DNA of 64,000 bases from Hymenobacter sediminis. GTDB lineage: Bacteria; Bacteroidota; Bacteroidia; Cytophagales; Hymenobacteraceae. Every line of letters starts with the position of its first letter. Position 1 is the stretch's first letter. Location of the stretch: assembly GCF_003231285.1 (NCBI RefSeq), contig NZ_QKNS01000001.1:1426001-1490000 (forward strand). The letters run 5' to 3'. The notes under the pieces are model-generated. The model was not told the DNA's origin, made no database searches, and saw only the letters and a list, made by a program, of their open reading frames with translations. This document shows positions 8,780-18,452 of the stretch, piece by piece. A program made the position numbers and the translations under genes.

Positions 8780-8810
8780 AACACCCCGCACCGGAAGGAT
8801 GCGGGGTGTT
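8780..8810 (-). terminator. Terminator after yidC
   Basis: Perfect 11-base arms (AACACCCCGCA / TGCGGGGTGTT) 25 bases beyond the yidC stop, in the gap shared with the promoter region of the DUF6438 gene. Confidence 0.75.
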
Positions 8811-8835
8811 AGAGGGGGTAGCCGCAGGCTACGAA

Positions 8836-10719
8836 TTATGACCGGCGCGTTTTACGTGGGCGCTTCGGCGAGATATCCGAGGCGCCGGTGCCGGGTTCGG
8901 AATCTGTATCGTCCGTATCATCAGCGGCGGGGCGGCTGGCGCCTCCACCCTGGCGGGCCTGGGCTTCTTTCTCCTGAGCGGCTTTCATGGCATCGGCCAG
9001 GCGGGCACTGAAGCCTGAGGGCTTCTTGTCCTTGTTTTTCACCTTGTTGGCTTCCAGCTTAGCACGCACCTTGGTGTCGTCGACGAAGCGGCGGGTGAGG
9101 GCCTGTTGACCCAGGGTTACGAGGTTAGAAACGAGGTAGTACCAAGTCAGACCAGCGGCGAAGTCATTCAGCACGAAGAAGAAAATCAGCGGCATCAGGT
9201 AGCTGTAGAACTTCATCGGGCCCTGCATGGCCGTGGGGTTGTTCTGATTGGTCTGGTAGGTCATGGCCAGCGTCGAAATCGTCATCAGCAGCGTAAACAG
9301 GCTGATGTGGTTTCCGAGGAAAGGCACGGTGAACGGCAGCTTAATCAGGTCATCGTAGGTGCTCAGGTCATTCGCCCACAGGAAGTGTTCCTGCCGCAGT
9401 TCAATGGCGTTGGGGAAGAACTGGAACATGGCGAACAGAATCGGGATGGTGAGCAGCGTGGGTATGCAACCGCTCAGCGGCGATACCCCCATGGTCTGGT
9501 ACAGCTTCATCTGCTCCTGCTGCTGCTTCATAGCATCATCAGGGTACTTCTCCTTGATGGCATCCAGCTCCGGCTTCAGCACCTTCATGCGCGCCTGCGA
9601 CTCATAGGTTTTATACGTCAGGGGCCAGGTAACCAGCTTAATCAGCACTACCAGCAGGGCAATGATGATGCCGTAGGAGCTGACGAACTTCTCCAGAATA
9701 TGGAACACCGGCAGAATCACGAACTGGTTTACCCAGCGGAACAAGCCCCAGCCCAGGTATACGTTCCGGTCAAAGCCCGGAGTTACCTCCTTCAGAATAT
9801 TAAAGGCGTTAGGCCCGAAATAGAAGCGGTATTTGGCATTGCCCTGTTGCACGTCGGCGGCCGGAATGGTTAGCGTCGAGGTCAGGGTTTTGATGAAGGT
9901 CGTGTCGTTCAGGTCAACGGTGGAGTTGAACTGCCCGGTGCTGAATTCTTTATCGGCAATGATACCGGCCACGAAGAAGTCGTGCTTGTGCGCAGCCCAT
10001 TTGAGAGGCTCGGCCACCTTAATTTCTTCGGGGTTCTCCGAGGCTTCTGCCAAGGCCGTATGGTCGCCGGAAACCAGGTAGTGGTTGATGGTGGTGTGGT
10101 TGCGGTTCTGCTTGGCCATCTTCTCCGTCTGGCGCACCCGATCAAGGAAGGTGAAGGTCAGAGGCTCCTGGGCTAGGGCATTGTTCAGCCCATTGAAACG
10201 CAGGTTGTAGCTCAACTCAAAGCTATTGGCGGGCAGGGTGTACAGCTGCTCAATCTGGCCGCCGGCCACGTCGGCCACGAAACGGAGGGCGTTGCTACCC
10301 TGGGGCTCGGGGCGGAAGTACAAATCCGACAGCTTGATCTGGCGGCCATCAGTAGTACGGAAGCGGGTATCCAGCTGGGCGCTTTGGGCATCCAGCAAAT
10401 CCAGGGGCTGCCCACGGAACGTCTTGTACTTGTTCAGGCGCACTGCTTCCACCCGGCCACCCTTCGAGGAGAAGGTGACGGTAAGGTTTTCGTTCTGGAG
10501 CTGGGTAGTCTGGGCAGTGCCCTGGGCTGCGCCCGCAAACGACCCTAACTGCCGGGCCAGTGCCGCCGAATCGGGCGCCGCGGGCGTAGTGCCGGGGGCG
10601 GCCGCGGCGGTTTTAGCCGGCTGCGGCGCTGGTTCCGGTTTTGGCTTGGGGGCAAACTGCAGGTAAAGCAGGAGCAAGGCAGCCATCAGGAAGATGCCTA
10701 TTGCTGAATTTCGGTCCAT
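8836..10719 (-). CDS. yidC: Membrane protein insertase YidC (Oxa1 family)
   Basis: Inserts and folds inner-membrane proteins, alone or with Sec. The 627-residue protein starts MDRNSAIGIFLMAALLLLYLQF (first membrane anchor). An Ala/Pro-rich linker follows, then the large periplasmic beta domain (about 70-330) with VTFSSKGGRVEAVRLNKYKT. The conserved insertase core has SSYGIIIALLVVLIKLVTWPLTYKTYESQARM, LYQTMGVSPLSGCIPTLLTIPI, and MKFYSYLMPLIFFFVLNDFAAGL. The C-terminal tail is long, basic and then acidic (PKRPRKTRRS at the end), and may contact ribosomes. It lies downstream of pyrG but behind a strong hairpin, so it probably has its own promoter. Confidence 0.96.
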   Translation of the reverse strand: MDRNSAIGIFLMAALLLLYLQFAPKPKPEPAPQPAKTAAAAPGTTPAAPDSAALARQLGSFAGAAQGTAQTTQLQNENLTVTFSSKGGRVEAVRLNKYKTFRGQPLDLLDAQSAQLDTRFRTTDGRQIKLSDLYFRPEPQGSNALRFVADVAGGQIEQLYTLPANSFELSYNLRFNGLNNALAQEPLTFTFLDRVRQTEKMAKQNRNHTTINHYLVSGDHTALAEASENPEEIKVAEPLKWAAHKHDFFVAGIIADKEFSTGQFNSTVDLNDTTFIKTLTSTLTIPAADVQQGNAKYRFYFGPNAFNILKEVTPGFDRNVYLGWGLFRWVNQFVILPVFHILEKFVSSYGIIIALLVVLIKLVTWPLTYKTYESQARMKVLKPELDAIKEKYPDDAMKQQQEQMKLYQTMGVSPLSGCIPTLLTIPILFAMFQFFPNAIELRQEHFLWANDLSTYDDLIKLPFTVPFLGNHISLFTLLMTISTLAMTYQTNQNNPTAMQGPMKFYSYLMPLIFFFVLNDFAAGLTWYYLVSNLVTLGQQALTRRFVDDTKVRAKLEANKVKNKDKKPSGFSARLADAMKAAQEKEAQARQGGGASRPAADDTDDTDSEPGTGASDISPKRPRKTRRS

Positions 10720-10897
10720 TCAGATACTAATGAAGGCGAATAAAGGAAGTGAGAAGGCGCACCGCCAGCAAAAATCCGGCGCCGCTGCCGCAAAGGTCGG
10801 ACTTGTCAGGCGAATATTTTTCGCACCGGCACTTTTGTCAGGTAGAAACGTGAAATAGGGGTAGGGAAATCGTGAAAAGAGGGAGCAAGCACCAACT

Positions 10898-10949
10898 AAA
10901 ACAAACGTGGCCGCTATGCTTACCGAAGCATAGCGGCCACGTTTGTTTT
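10898..10949 (-). terminator. Strong terminator after pyrG
   Basis: Perfect 23-base arms (10898-10920 and 10927-10949) with a 6-base loop, ending in TTTT. It begins 24 bases after the pyrG stop and separates it from yidC. Confidence 0.88.
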
Positions 10950-10973
10950 GGCAAAAGATCAACTCACCGCTTC

Positions 10974-12698
<1,725 letters not shown>

Positions 12699-12735
12699 TT
12701 ATCTTTTGGCTGTTCTTAAATGCAACAATGTTTCA

Positions 12736-12743
12736 TATATTTG
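12736..12743 (+). promoter_or_regulatory. -7 box for the 12781 oxidoreductase gene
   Basis: TATATTTG matches TAnnTTTG and lies 37 bases before the ATG, in the AT-rich gap divergent from pyrG. The -33 element is not clear. Confidence 0.45.
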
Positions 12744-12780
12744 CACTTGTTTTATTCTTTTCCTAATCACTCCGGTACCA

Positions 12781-13689
12781 ATGGAAAACGACCTTGTTGC
12801 GGACGTACTAATTATTGGGGGTAGCACAGCGGGGCTAAGCGCAGCATTATCGCTGGGGCGGGCCCTCCGTAGGGTAGTAGTGCTGGATGGCGGCCAGCCC
12901 TGCAACCGCCAGACACCCCATTCGCATAATTTTTTCACCCGCGACGGTGAAACGCCAGCTCAACTGCTGGCCCTGGGGCGGGCGCAGTTGCAAGCCTACC
13001 CAACTGTGCAGGTGCTAATGCATACAGTAACAAAAGCAGGTCAGGAAGATGGCCTGTTTCAGCTTACTACCGCTGAAGGGCATCAGTTCCGAGGGAAGCG
13101 GCTACTGCTGGCTACCGGCATTCAGGACCAGCTGCCGCCCATTCCGGGTCTGGCTGAAAGCTGGGGAATATCGGTGTTGCACTGCCCTTACTGCCACGGT
13201 TATGAAGTGCGCGGGCAGGAGATAGGGGTGCTCGGCAACGGGGATATGGGCTTTGAGTTTGCTCGCCTCATTCGCCACTGGACGCCTAATCTGCACTTGC
13301 TGACCAACGGCCCGTCCACGCTGTCGGCAGCGCAGACCGACCAGTTGGTGGCCCACGGCATCCGGATTGAGGAAGCGCCACTATTTGAAATTGAGCACGA
13401 GAGGGGCCAACTGCACCATCTTCACCTAGCCGAGGGAAGGCGCTTACCGCTAACGGCACTGTATGCCCGCGTGCCATTTGTGCTGCCCGGCACCTTAGCC
13501 CAGCAGTTGGGCTGCGAGCTAACTGAGCAGGGGCTTATTCGGGTGAATGAGTTCGGGCAAACCTCAGTGCCGGGCGTTTCGGCGGCCGGCGACAATAGCT
13601 CCCCCATGCGTCAGTTGGCACAGGCTGCTGCCAACGGGTCCAAGGCCGGCGCTTTTCTTAATAATGAGCTGATAGCGGCTGAATTTTAG
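12781..13689 (+). CDS. NAD(P)/FAD-dependent oxidoreductase, thioredoxin-reductase-like
   Basis: Flavoprotein disulfide reductase fold, 302 residues. It starts MENDLVADVLIIGGSTAGLSAALSLGRALRRVVVLDGG (FAD-binding glycine loop) and has LLLATGIQD. The redox CxxC is in HCPYCHGYEVRGQ, followed by the second nucleotide loop IGVLGNGDMGFEFA. It closes with SVPGVSAAGDNS, the FAD pyrophosphate motif. The overall order is that of TrxB, but the sequence differs from classical thioredoxin reductases and no thioredoxin gene is adjacent, so the partner is unknown. The frame extends back to 12508 across the pyrG start; the ATG at 12781 begins directly at the Rossmann strand. Confidence 0.85.
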   Translation: MENDLVADVLIIGGSTAGLSAALSLGRALRRVVVLDGGQPCNRQTPHSHNFFTRDGETPAQLLALGRAQLQAYPTVQVLMHTVTKAGQEDGLFQLTTAEGHQFRGKRLLLATGIQDQLPPIPGLAESWGISVLHCPYCHGYEVRGQEIGVLGNGDMGFEFARLIRHWTPNLHLLTNGPSTLSAAQTDQLVAHGIRIEEAPLFEIEHERGQLHHLHLAEGRRLPLTALYARVPFVLPGTLAQQLGCELTEQGLIRVNEFGQTSVPGVSAAGDNSSPMRQLAQAAANGSKAGAFLNNELIAAEF

Positions 13690-13695
13690 ATCTTG

Positions 13696-13769
13696 CCAGC
13701 GCACAAAAGCACACTGGCCTCCCCAGAATAGCTTTATTCCGGGGAGGCCAGTGTGCTTTTGTGCGCTGG
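13696..13769. terminator. Long bidirectional terminator with 29-base perfect arms
   Basis: Left arm 13696-13724 and right arm 13741-13769 are exact complements, and the 16-base loop can itself pair (GAATA/TATTC). It begins 7 bases after the oxidoreductase stop and ends 15 bases before the Gfo/Idh stop. Confidence 0.85.
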
Positions 13770-13783
13770 GCTGAAGCAGTTTT

Positions 13784-15220
13784 TTACGCTTGTTTGGGCT
13801 CAGGGCCGCGGAATACATCGGTGCCTTTTACTTCTGTAAGCTTCACCGGCCGGCCTTCGCGGGCCGATTGATAAATAGCTTCCATAATGCGGTGGTCCTG
13901 CAAACCTTCCTCGCCGGGAGTGTGGGGCGGCTTATCTTCCATGACGCACTCCGAGAAGTGGTCCATTTCGGCGGCAAACTGGTTTTTCTCGCTCAATACC
14001 ATCTGCGTTTTTAGCTTGGCTGGCCCTTCGGCGTGCGAGGTTTGCAGTTGCTGGCCGGTATAGGCGTAGGCGTTGTCCACATGAATCCAGCCCCGCTCGG
14101 TGTTCACGCGATAAAAGCGCGAGTCGTGGGTGTTGTAGTGGGTGATGCAGTTGACGATGACGCCCTCCGGGAAGCGCATCTGCCACGACATGGTTTCCTC
14201 TATCTCTTTGAACAAGGGGTTACCCGGCGTGCTGTAAGAATAAGCAAACACCTCGGTGGGTTCGGTGCCCAGTACAAAGCGGCTGGTGTTAAGGCAGTAC
14301 AGGCCAATATCCGGGAGGGCTCCGCCGCCAGCCAAATCCTTTTTGTGGCGCCAGTGGTCGGGGTTGGCCGAGCTTTGGCTGTTCTGAGCTTCGATGTACT
14401 TGGGCTTGCCAAACTTATTACCGCGTACCATCTCCTTCACCTGCCGGTTGTAGGGCTCGTACTGAATGCGGTAAGCCACCATCAGCTTTTTATTGGCTTT
14501 TTTGCAGGCATCAATCATGGCTTGGCACTCTTGGGAGGAGTTAGCCATGGGCTTTTCGCAGAGGATGTGCTTGCCTGCCTGGGCCCCCCGAATGGTGTAT
14601 TCAGCGTGCATGGAGTTGGGCAGTACAATATAAATTACCTGCACCTCGGGGTTGTCTTTGAGCTTATCGTAATCCTGGTAGCTGTAGCAGCTTTCGGGCT
14701 TAATACCGTATTGCTGGGCTACTTTCTTGAGCTTTTCCGGCGAGCCGCTAACCAGGGCCACCGGCTTCGACTTTTTGCACTCTCCAAAGGCCGGTAGAAT
14801 TTCTTCCAGCGTCAGGTGACCCAGGCCTACTAAGGCGTAGCCGACCCGTTTGTCCATAGGCAGGGGGGTAGGCACCGGGCCCGATTGGGGGTCCACATCC
14901 GACTTCCACGCTTCCAGTTCAATGGGCTTGCTCAGGTCGGTGGGCACCTTGGCCGGTGGCGATACGGCTTCGGAAGAAGGTACTTTCTGGCCATCAGGTG
15001 CGGTGTAAATCGTCGAGCCATCTACCTCCGAAGCAGGCGTGCCGGTAGTAGGCGTAGTAGCCGCCGAGGCAGAAGACGATTTATCTTGGCAGCTAGCGAG
15101 GGTGCTAGCTGCTACCCCCACGGCGAGGCCGCGCCCCGCTAAGCTCAGAAATTCCTTGCGCGAAACTTCCTGGCCAGCATGGCGCAGGACGGTATTGAGT
15201 AGTTCGTTGGTGACAGACAT
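13784..15220 (-). CDS. Gfo/Idh/MocA family oxidoreductase, exported
   Basis: Likely NAD(P)-dependent sugar or polyol dehydrogenase acting outside the cytoplasm; substrate unknown. The 478-residue protein has an N-terminal Tat-like region (SRKEFLSLAGRGLAVGVAAS, then TLASC), so it may be a lipoprotein, followed by a low-complexity Ser/Thr/Ala linker. The Rossmann domain has VGYALVGLGHLTLEEILPAF and the hallmark EKPMANSSQECQ (Glu-Lys-Pro). The C-terminal alpha/beta domain has GGGALPDIGLYCLN, with the usual catalytic Asp and Tyr region. It resembles glucose-fructose oxidoreductase. The ATG at 15220 keeps the full signal region. It is alone on its transcript. Confidence 0.85.
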   Translation of the reverse strand: MSVTNELLNTVLRHAGQEVSRKEFLSLAGRGLAVGVAASTLASCQDKSSSASAATTPTTGTPASEVDGSTIYTAPDGQKVPSSEAVSPPAKVPTDLSKPIELEAWKSDVDPQSGPVPTPLPMDKRVGYALVGLGHLTLEEILPAFGECKKSKPVALVSGSPEKLKKVAQQYGIKPESCYSYQDYDKLKDNPEVQVIYIVLPNSMHAEYTIRGAQAGKHILCEKPMANSSQECQAMIDACKKANKKLMVAYRIQYEPYNRQVKEMVRGNKFGKPKYIEAQNSQSSANPDHWRHKKDLAGGGALPDIGLYCLNTSRFVLGTEPTEVFAYSYSTPGNPLFKEIEETMSWQMRFPEGVIVNCITHYNTHDSRFYRVNTERGWIHVDNAYAYTGQQLQTSHAEGPAKLKTQMVLSEKNQFAAEMDHFSECVMEDKPPHTPGEEGLQDHRIMEAIYQSAREGRPVKLTEVKGTDVFRGPEPKQA

Positions 15221-15558
15221 AACCAGCAGGCAGTTCGTGATAGATATAATATCTCATACTGACAGGTGCTGAGGAGGTTGCCTTTGCGAGTGGTGCCGCC
15301 ACTATGAAATTATGACCTCCGGCGCTGCCGACGCTGGAAAAGGTTGACCGCCATGCGGGAGGTAGCGAAGGTTTAAGCGCCGTGCGGGGGTAGGAGAGGG
15401 CAGGCCCCAGATGGCAAGTCAGCAGGTAAAAGCAACATCATGCAGGGCTGCAGTTTGAGCGCAAGCCTTAATTGACTACTTCCCGGAAAAGCTTAATAGT
15501 TGAAAAGCGCCGCGGTTTTGCCCAAGTTGCGGATGTTTTGCCTATTGCTGCTGCCCTG
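15221..15558. other. Intergenic region between divergent Gfo/Idh and PBP4 genes
   Basis: 338 bases without a supported gene. There is a small AT-rich palindrome (AGATATAATATCT, near 15243) close to the Gfo/Idh start, which could be an operator, and a GGGGTAG heptamer near 15388. The upstream TTG extension of the PBP4 frame (15472) is not taken as coding. Confidence 0.4.
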
Positions 15559-16917
15559 ATGTCGTTCTTTTGCTTTCTGCAACGCGCCGTGTTGATGCTG
15601 TTGTGCCTGTCGGGTGGCGCTGTTGCGGCCCAAAATCTGCCCGTTGCTACCCCTGCTTCCGCCACCAACCTGCCCTGGCTGGAACAGCTATTGCGCGAGT
15701 CGGTAGTGCTGCGACGGCACAACGTGGGCGTGTGCCTCACCGATGCCACCACGGGCCAGCAGCTTTTCGGCCAGAACGAAGACCGGTATTTCACCCCGGC
15801 CAGCACCATGAAGCTGTTCAGCCTGTATGCCGGCCTGCGCATGCTGCCCGATTCATTGCCGGCCCTGCGCTACGTAGTACGCCCCGATACCCTCCTGTTC
15901 TGGGGTACCGGCGACCCTACCTTGCTCCACGGCGATATACCCTCCCGGCGGGCTCTGGCTTTCCTGCAGAGCCGCTCCGAAAAACTGTTCTACGCTGAGG
16001 TTCCCACCGTCACGGCCTTCGGACCCGGCTGGAGCTGGGACGACTACAACTACTACTTTCAGCCGGAGCGCGGGGCGTTTCCGGTGTATGGCCACACAGT
16101 GCGCTTCTATGCCAAAGCCGGACAGCCCCTGCCGCGCGTGTACCCGCGCTTTTTCCGGCCACTGACGGAGGCGGCGCCAGCTGGCACTCCCAACCTTGCC
16201 GACGACCACGTGCGCCGCGCCCCACTGGAAAACCGCTTCACCGTGTTTCCGAGTGCTAAGAACTGGGTTGATGAAACACCCTTCCGCACCAGCCCGACCT
16301 TGCTGCTACAACTGCTGCAGGATACCTTGCGCCGGCCGGTGGTGCAAACCCCTTTTCGGCTGCGGCCCCAGGATGCAGTATACACCCTGCGCGGGCTGCC
16401 CGTTGATTCGCTGTACCGCCGCATGATTCGGGTGAGCGACAATTTCCTAGCCGAGCAGTTGCTGCTTATGTGTGCCTCCACCTTAAGTCCAGATTCGCTG
16501 AGTGCTGCCCGGGTCATCAAGGCTATGCAGGCCAACTACCTCCGCACGCTCCCCGACCGCCCTATCTGGGTAGACGGCTCCGGCCTCTCACGCCTCAACC
16601 TGCTAACACCCCGCACCCTCACGGCCTTGCTCGTGCGGTTGCATCAGGAGGTGGAGGAGCCTCGCCTACTAAGCCTGCTGGCGGCGGGCGGTGGGCAGGG
16701 CACCTTGCGCCGCCGCTACCGCCCAGTGGCGGGCAAACCCTGGCTGTGGGGAAAAACTGGCACCCTCACCAACAACCACAACTTGGTGGGCTACATCCGG
16801 ACAAAATCGGGCCGGCTGCTAGCCTTCAGCTTCCTGAATAACAACCTCCCCGGCGACGATGCTCCGGTGCGCTCCGAGATGGAGAAGATTCTGACCCAGT
16901 TGCGGGAGCGGCTGTAG
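15559..16917 (+). CDS. dacB: D-alanyl-D-alanine carboxypeptidase/endopeptidase, PBP4 type (family S13)
   Basis: Low-molecular-mass penicillin-binding protein that trims or cuts peptidoglycan peptide cross-links in the periplasm. The 452-residue form starts MSFFCFLQRAVLMLLCLSGG with AVAAQ, a signal peptide. The three active-site boxes are in order: STMK (PASTMKLFSLYAGLRM), SDN (VSDNFLAEQLL) and KTG (WGKTGTLTNNHN). Blocks such as WVDGSGLSRLNLLTPRTL are typical of S13. The frame extends to a TTG at 15472, but the signal peptide fits the ATG at 15559. The gene symbol is by family only. Confidence 0.88.
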   Translation: MSFFCFLQRAVLMLLCLSGGAVAAQNLPVATPASATNLPWLEQLLRESVVLRRHNVGVCLTDATTGQQLFGQNEDRYFTPASTMKLFSLYAGLRMLPDSLPALRYVVRPDTLLFWGTGDPTLLHGDIPSRRALAFLQSRSEKLFYAEVPTVTAFGPGWSWDDYNYYFQPERGAFPVYGHTVRFYAKAGQPLPRVYPRFFRPLTEAAPAGTPNLADDHVRRAPLENRFTVFPSAKNWVDETPFRTSPTLLLQLLQDTLRRPVVQTPFRLRPQDAVYTLRGLPVDSLYRRMIRVSDNFLAEQLLLMCASTLSPDSLSAARVIKAMQANYLRTLPDRPIWVDGSGLSRLNLLTPRTLTALLVRLHQEVEEPRLLSLLAAGGGQGTLRRRYRPVAGKPWLWGKTGTLTNNHNLVGYIRTKSGRLLAFSFLNNNLPGDDAPVRSEMEKILTQLRERL

Positions 16918-16928
16918 ATGAAGTTTGT

Positions 16929-17825
16929 CTACTCGGGCTTTGTGGCTTTTACTTGGGTAGTTATGATAGATTTGTAGACCAGCAAATCAACCCCTTTCTT
17001 GCTTTTAAGCGCTGTTTTAGTCCGCCAGGGAATATTGAATGCAACCTGGTTCTGACAGTTGTTCTCTAGAGGTACCTCAAAGTACAGCTTCTGACCATTG
17101 TCGCGCCAAGCCAGTTTATTGGCTTCTGGGGTCAGGGCTACCACTTGCGCTTTTCGGGGTTCCGTGGCCGCCACCTGCACCATATCAATGGTTTTTAGCT
17201 CCTGCATGGGTTCCGAAAACGTGATTTCATAAGCGGCCATCTGGCTCTGCGTGAGGGTAGCGTTTTGCAGAGGACAGGCCGTGATGGTGGGTTGGCTAAG
17301 CTGCGGCTGGGTTTGCTTACACCATTTTAACAAAGCCGGATATAGGTCGCTGATCTTCTGGTTTTTGCGCTTGTTGTCGTATAGTGCTTTTACCTTGGCA
17401 TTGAACAGAGAACTGGCAAAGAAGCCTCGACTCTCATTTTGCATGGCCCAATCCTGAGCAACCTGCGGAGCGACCTGCGGAAAGTATTTGTACAAAAACA
17501 AATCATATACAGCCCAGGTCATATACTCATTAAAAGTAGCCAGCTGCAGGTTTTCGTAGCCGCTGCCCGTGTCCCACTGCTTACTACTAAAGCTCTCCTT
17601 TATATGGGAGGCATGGTGGTCGCTTACCGGATTTACAAAGCCATGATCCATCTCAGTAAAAAGCATGTGAATTCCAGAGGCCTTTTCCGAATCTGATACT
17701 TTAGCAGGAGTAGTACCGTCAATAACGTAGCCAGGCAGGCTCACAAAATCAGTGGCCACGCCATTCACGGTACGGTGGCAGTTCATACGGTGTACCAGCG
17801 GTGAAATCACCACGGCGTACTTCAC
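16929..17825 (-). CDS. C-terminal fragment of the interrupted DUF4932-like gene
   Basis: Could start at GTG 17825, two codons after the amber stop, giving 298 residues without a signal peptide. It holds the most conserved family blocks (RMNCHRT, MLFTEMDHGFVNP, NEYMTWAVYDLF). Separate translation by re-initiation is possible, but an unexported half-domain is unlikely to be functional. Confidence 0.45.
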   Translation of the reverse strand: MKYAVVISPLVHRMNCHRTVNGVATDFVSLPGYVIDGTTPAKVSDSEKASGIHMLFTEMDHGFVNPVSDHHASHIKESFSSKQWDTGSGYENLQLATFNEYMTWAVYDLFLYKYFPQVAPQVAQDWAMQNESRGFFASSLFNAKVKALYDNKRKNQKISDLYPALLKWCKQTQPQLSQPTITACPLQNATLTQSQMAAYEITFSEPMQELKTIDMVQVAATEPRKAQVVALTPEANKLAWRDNGQKLYFEVPLENNCQNQVAFNIPWRTKTALKSKKGVDLLVYKSIITTQVKATKPE

Positions 17826-17831
17826 TAGCGT

Positions 17832-18368
17832 CTAGGTGCCACCCATTTCGGCTTTCAGAAACGCCATCATTTCGGGCAGCATTTGCGACTGCTGGTAGCC
17901 CACCAGCAGAGAATCATAGTAGGGCTTGTGCGCCTGATAAAACTTTCGGAAGCCAGTGACCCGCACAAAATCATTCACCAGACTCAGGTTATCCTCAAAC
18001 GGCTTGATATCATCTTGGGTAGCAAATGGGAAGCGTCGGTGCAATTGTCCATCGGCTGCGAAGTCGAAGGCATAAGAGTCGGTTCGAAAGCTTAAATACT
18101 TATCCCACTCCTTGCGCGAGTAATTAACTTTAGCAAGGAGCGGGTGCTGCATATAAGGTTCAAAGTGCGCCAAAACCTGCCGGTAGTAGCGCGACTTTTT
18201 ATACACTTCAAACTCATCCTCACGGCCATAGGGAGTTAAGGCCAGAATGATGTTGGTTAGCTCGTAAGGTTCTGAGCCAGCAACGGTAATGGGCGTTTCA
18301 GGCGTCATTGCGTAGCTAGCTGACCCAAGTCCGAGCAATAGGTACAGAACGCTGATAATTCTCTTCAT
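17832..18368 (-). CDS. N-terminal fragment of the interrupted DUF4932-like gene
   Basis: 178 residues with a signal peptide (cleavage probably after SYA). It ends at AEMGGT and the amber codon, just before the segment that in relatives leads into the ISP-RMNCHRT block. As it stands it would be an exported truncated protein. Confidence 0.5.
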   Translation of the reverse strand: MKRIISVLYLLLGLGSASYAMTPETPITVAGSEPYELTNIILALTPYGREDEFEVYKKSRYYRQVLAHFEPYMQHPLLAKVNYSRKEWDKYLSFRTDSYAFDFAADGQLHRRFPFATQDDIKPFEDNLSLVNDFVRVTGFRKFYQAHKPYYDSLLVGYQQSQMLPEMMAFLKAEMGGT

Positions 18369-18452
18369 ATTCTCAATTAGCTATATTAGTAACTCAATTT
18401 TATAAGGTAGTTTCTATCCTAAAGCCACTAGGGTAGTAGCGGATAGTGGACC

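Larger units (their letters stand above)
16929..18368 (-). pseudogene. DUF4932-like protein gene interrupted by an in-frame amber codon
   Basis: One continuous frame of 480 codons is split only by TAG at 17834-17832; the halves (18368-17832 and 17825-16929) are in the same frame. From memory of the family, the whole reads as a DUF4932 protein. It has a signal peptide (MKRIISVLYLLLGLGSASYA), YELTNIILALTPYGREDEFEV, VNYSRKEWDKYLSFRTDSYA and FRKFYQAHKPYYDSL. After the stop come VVISPLVHRMNCHRT, HMLFTEMDHGFVNP, FNEYMTWAVYDLF and QNESRGFFASSLFNAK. About 150 extra C-terminal residues (from TITACPLQNATLT) look like a beta-sandwich appendage. Function is unknown. A point mutation, a base-call error or readthrough would each explain the stop. 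Base composition is more AT-rich than in the neighbours. Confidence 0.75.

Noticed and set aside
9106-9873. 255-codon open frame opposite yidC
   Set aside because: Gln/His/Arg/Val-rich translation without any domain; a shadow frame of a secure gene in high-GC DNA.
17823-17834. Frameshift between the two DUF4932-like halves
   Set aside because: Codon phase was checked base by base: both halves are in one frame, so it is a nonsense change and not a frameshift.
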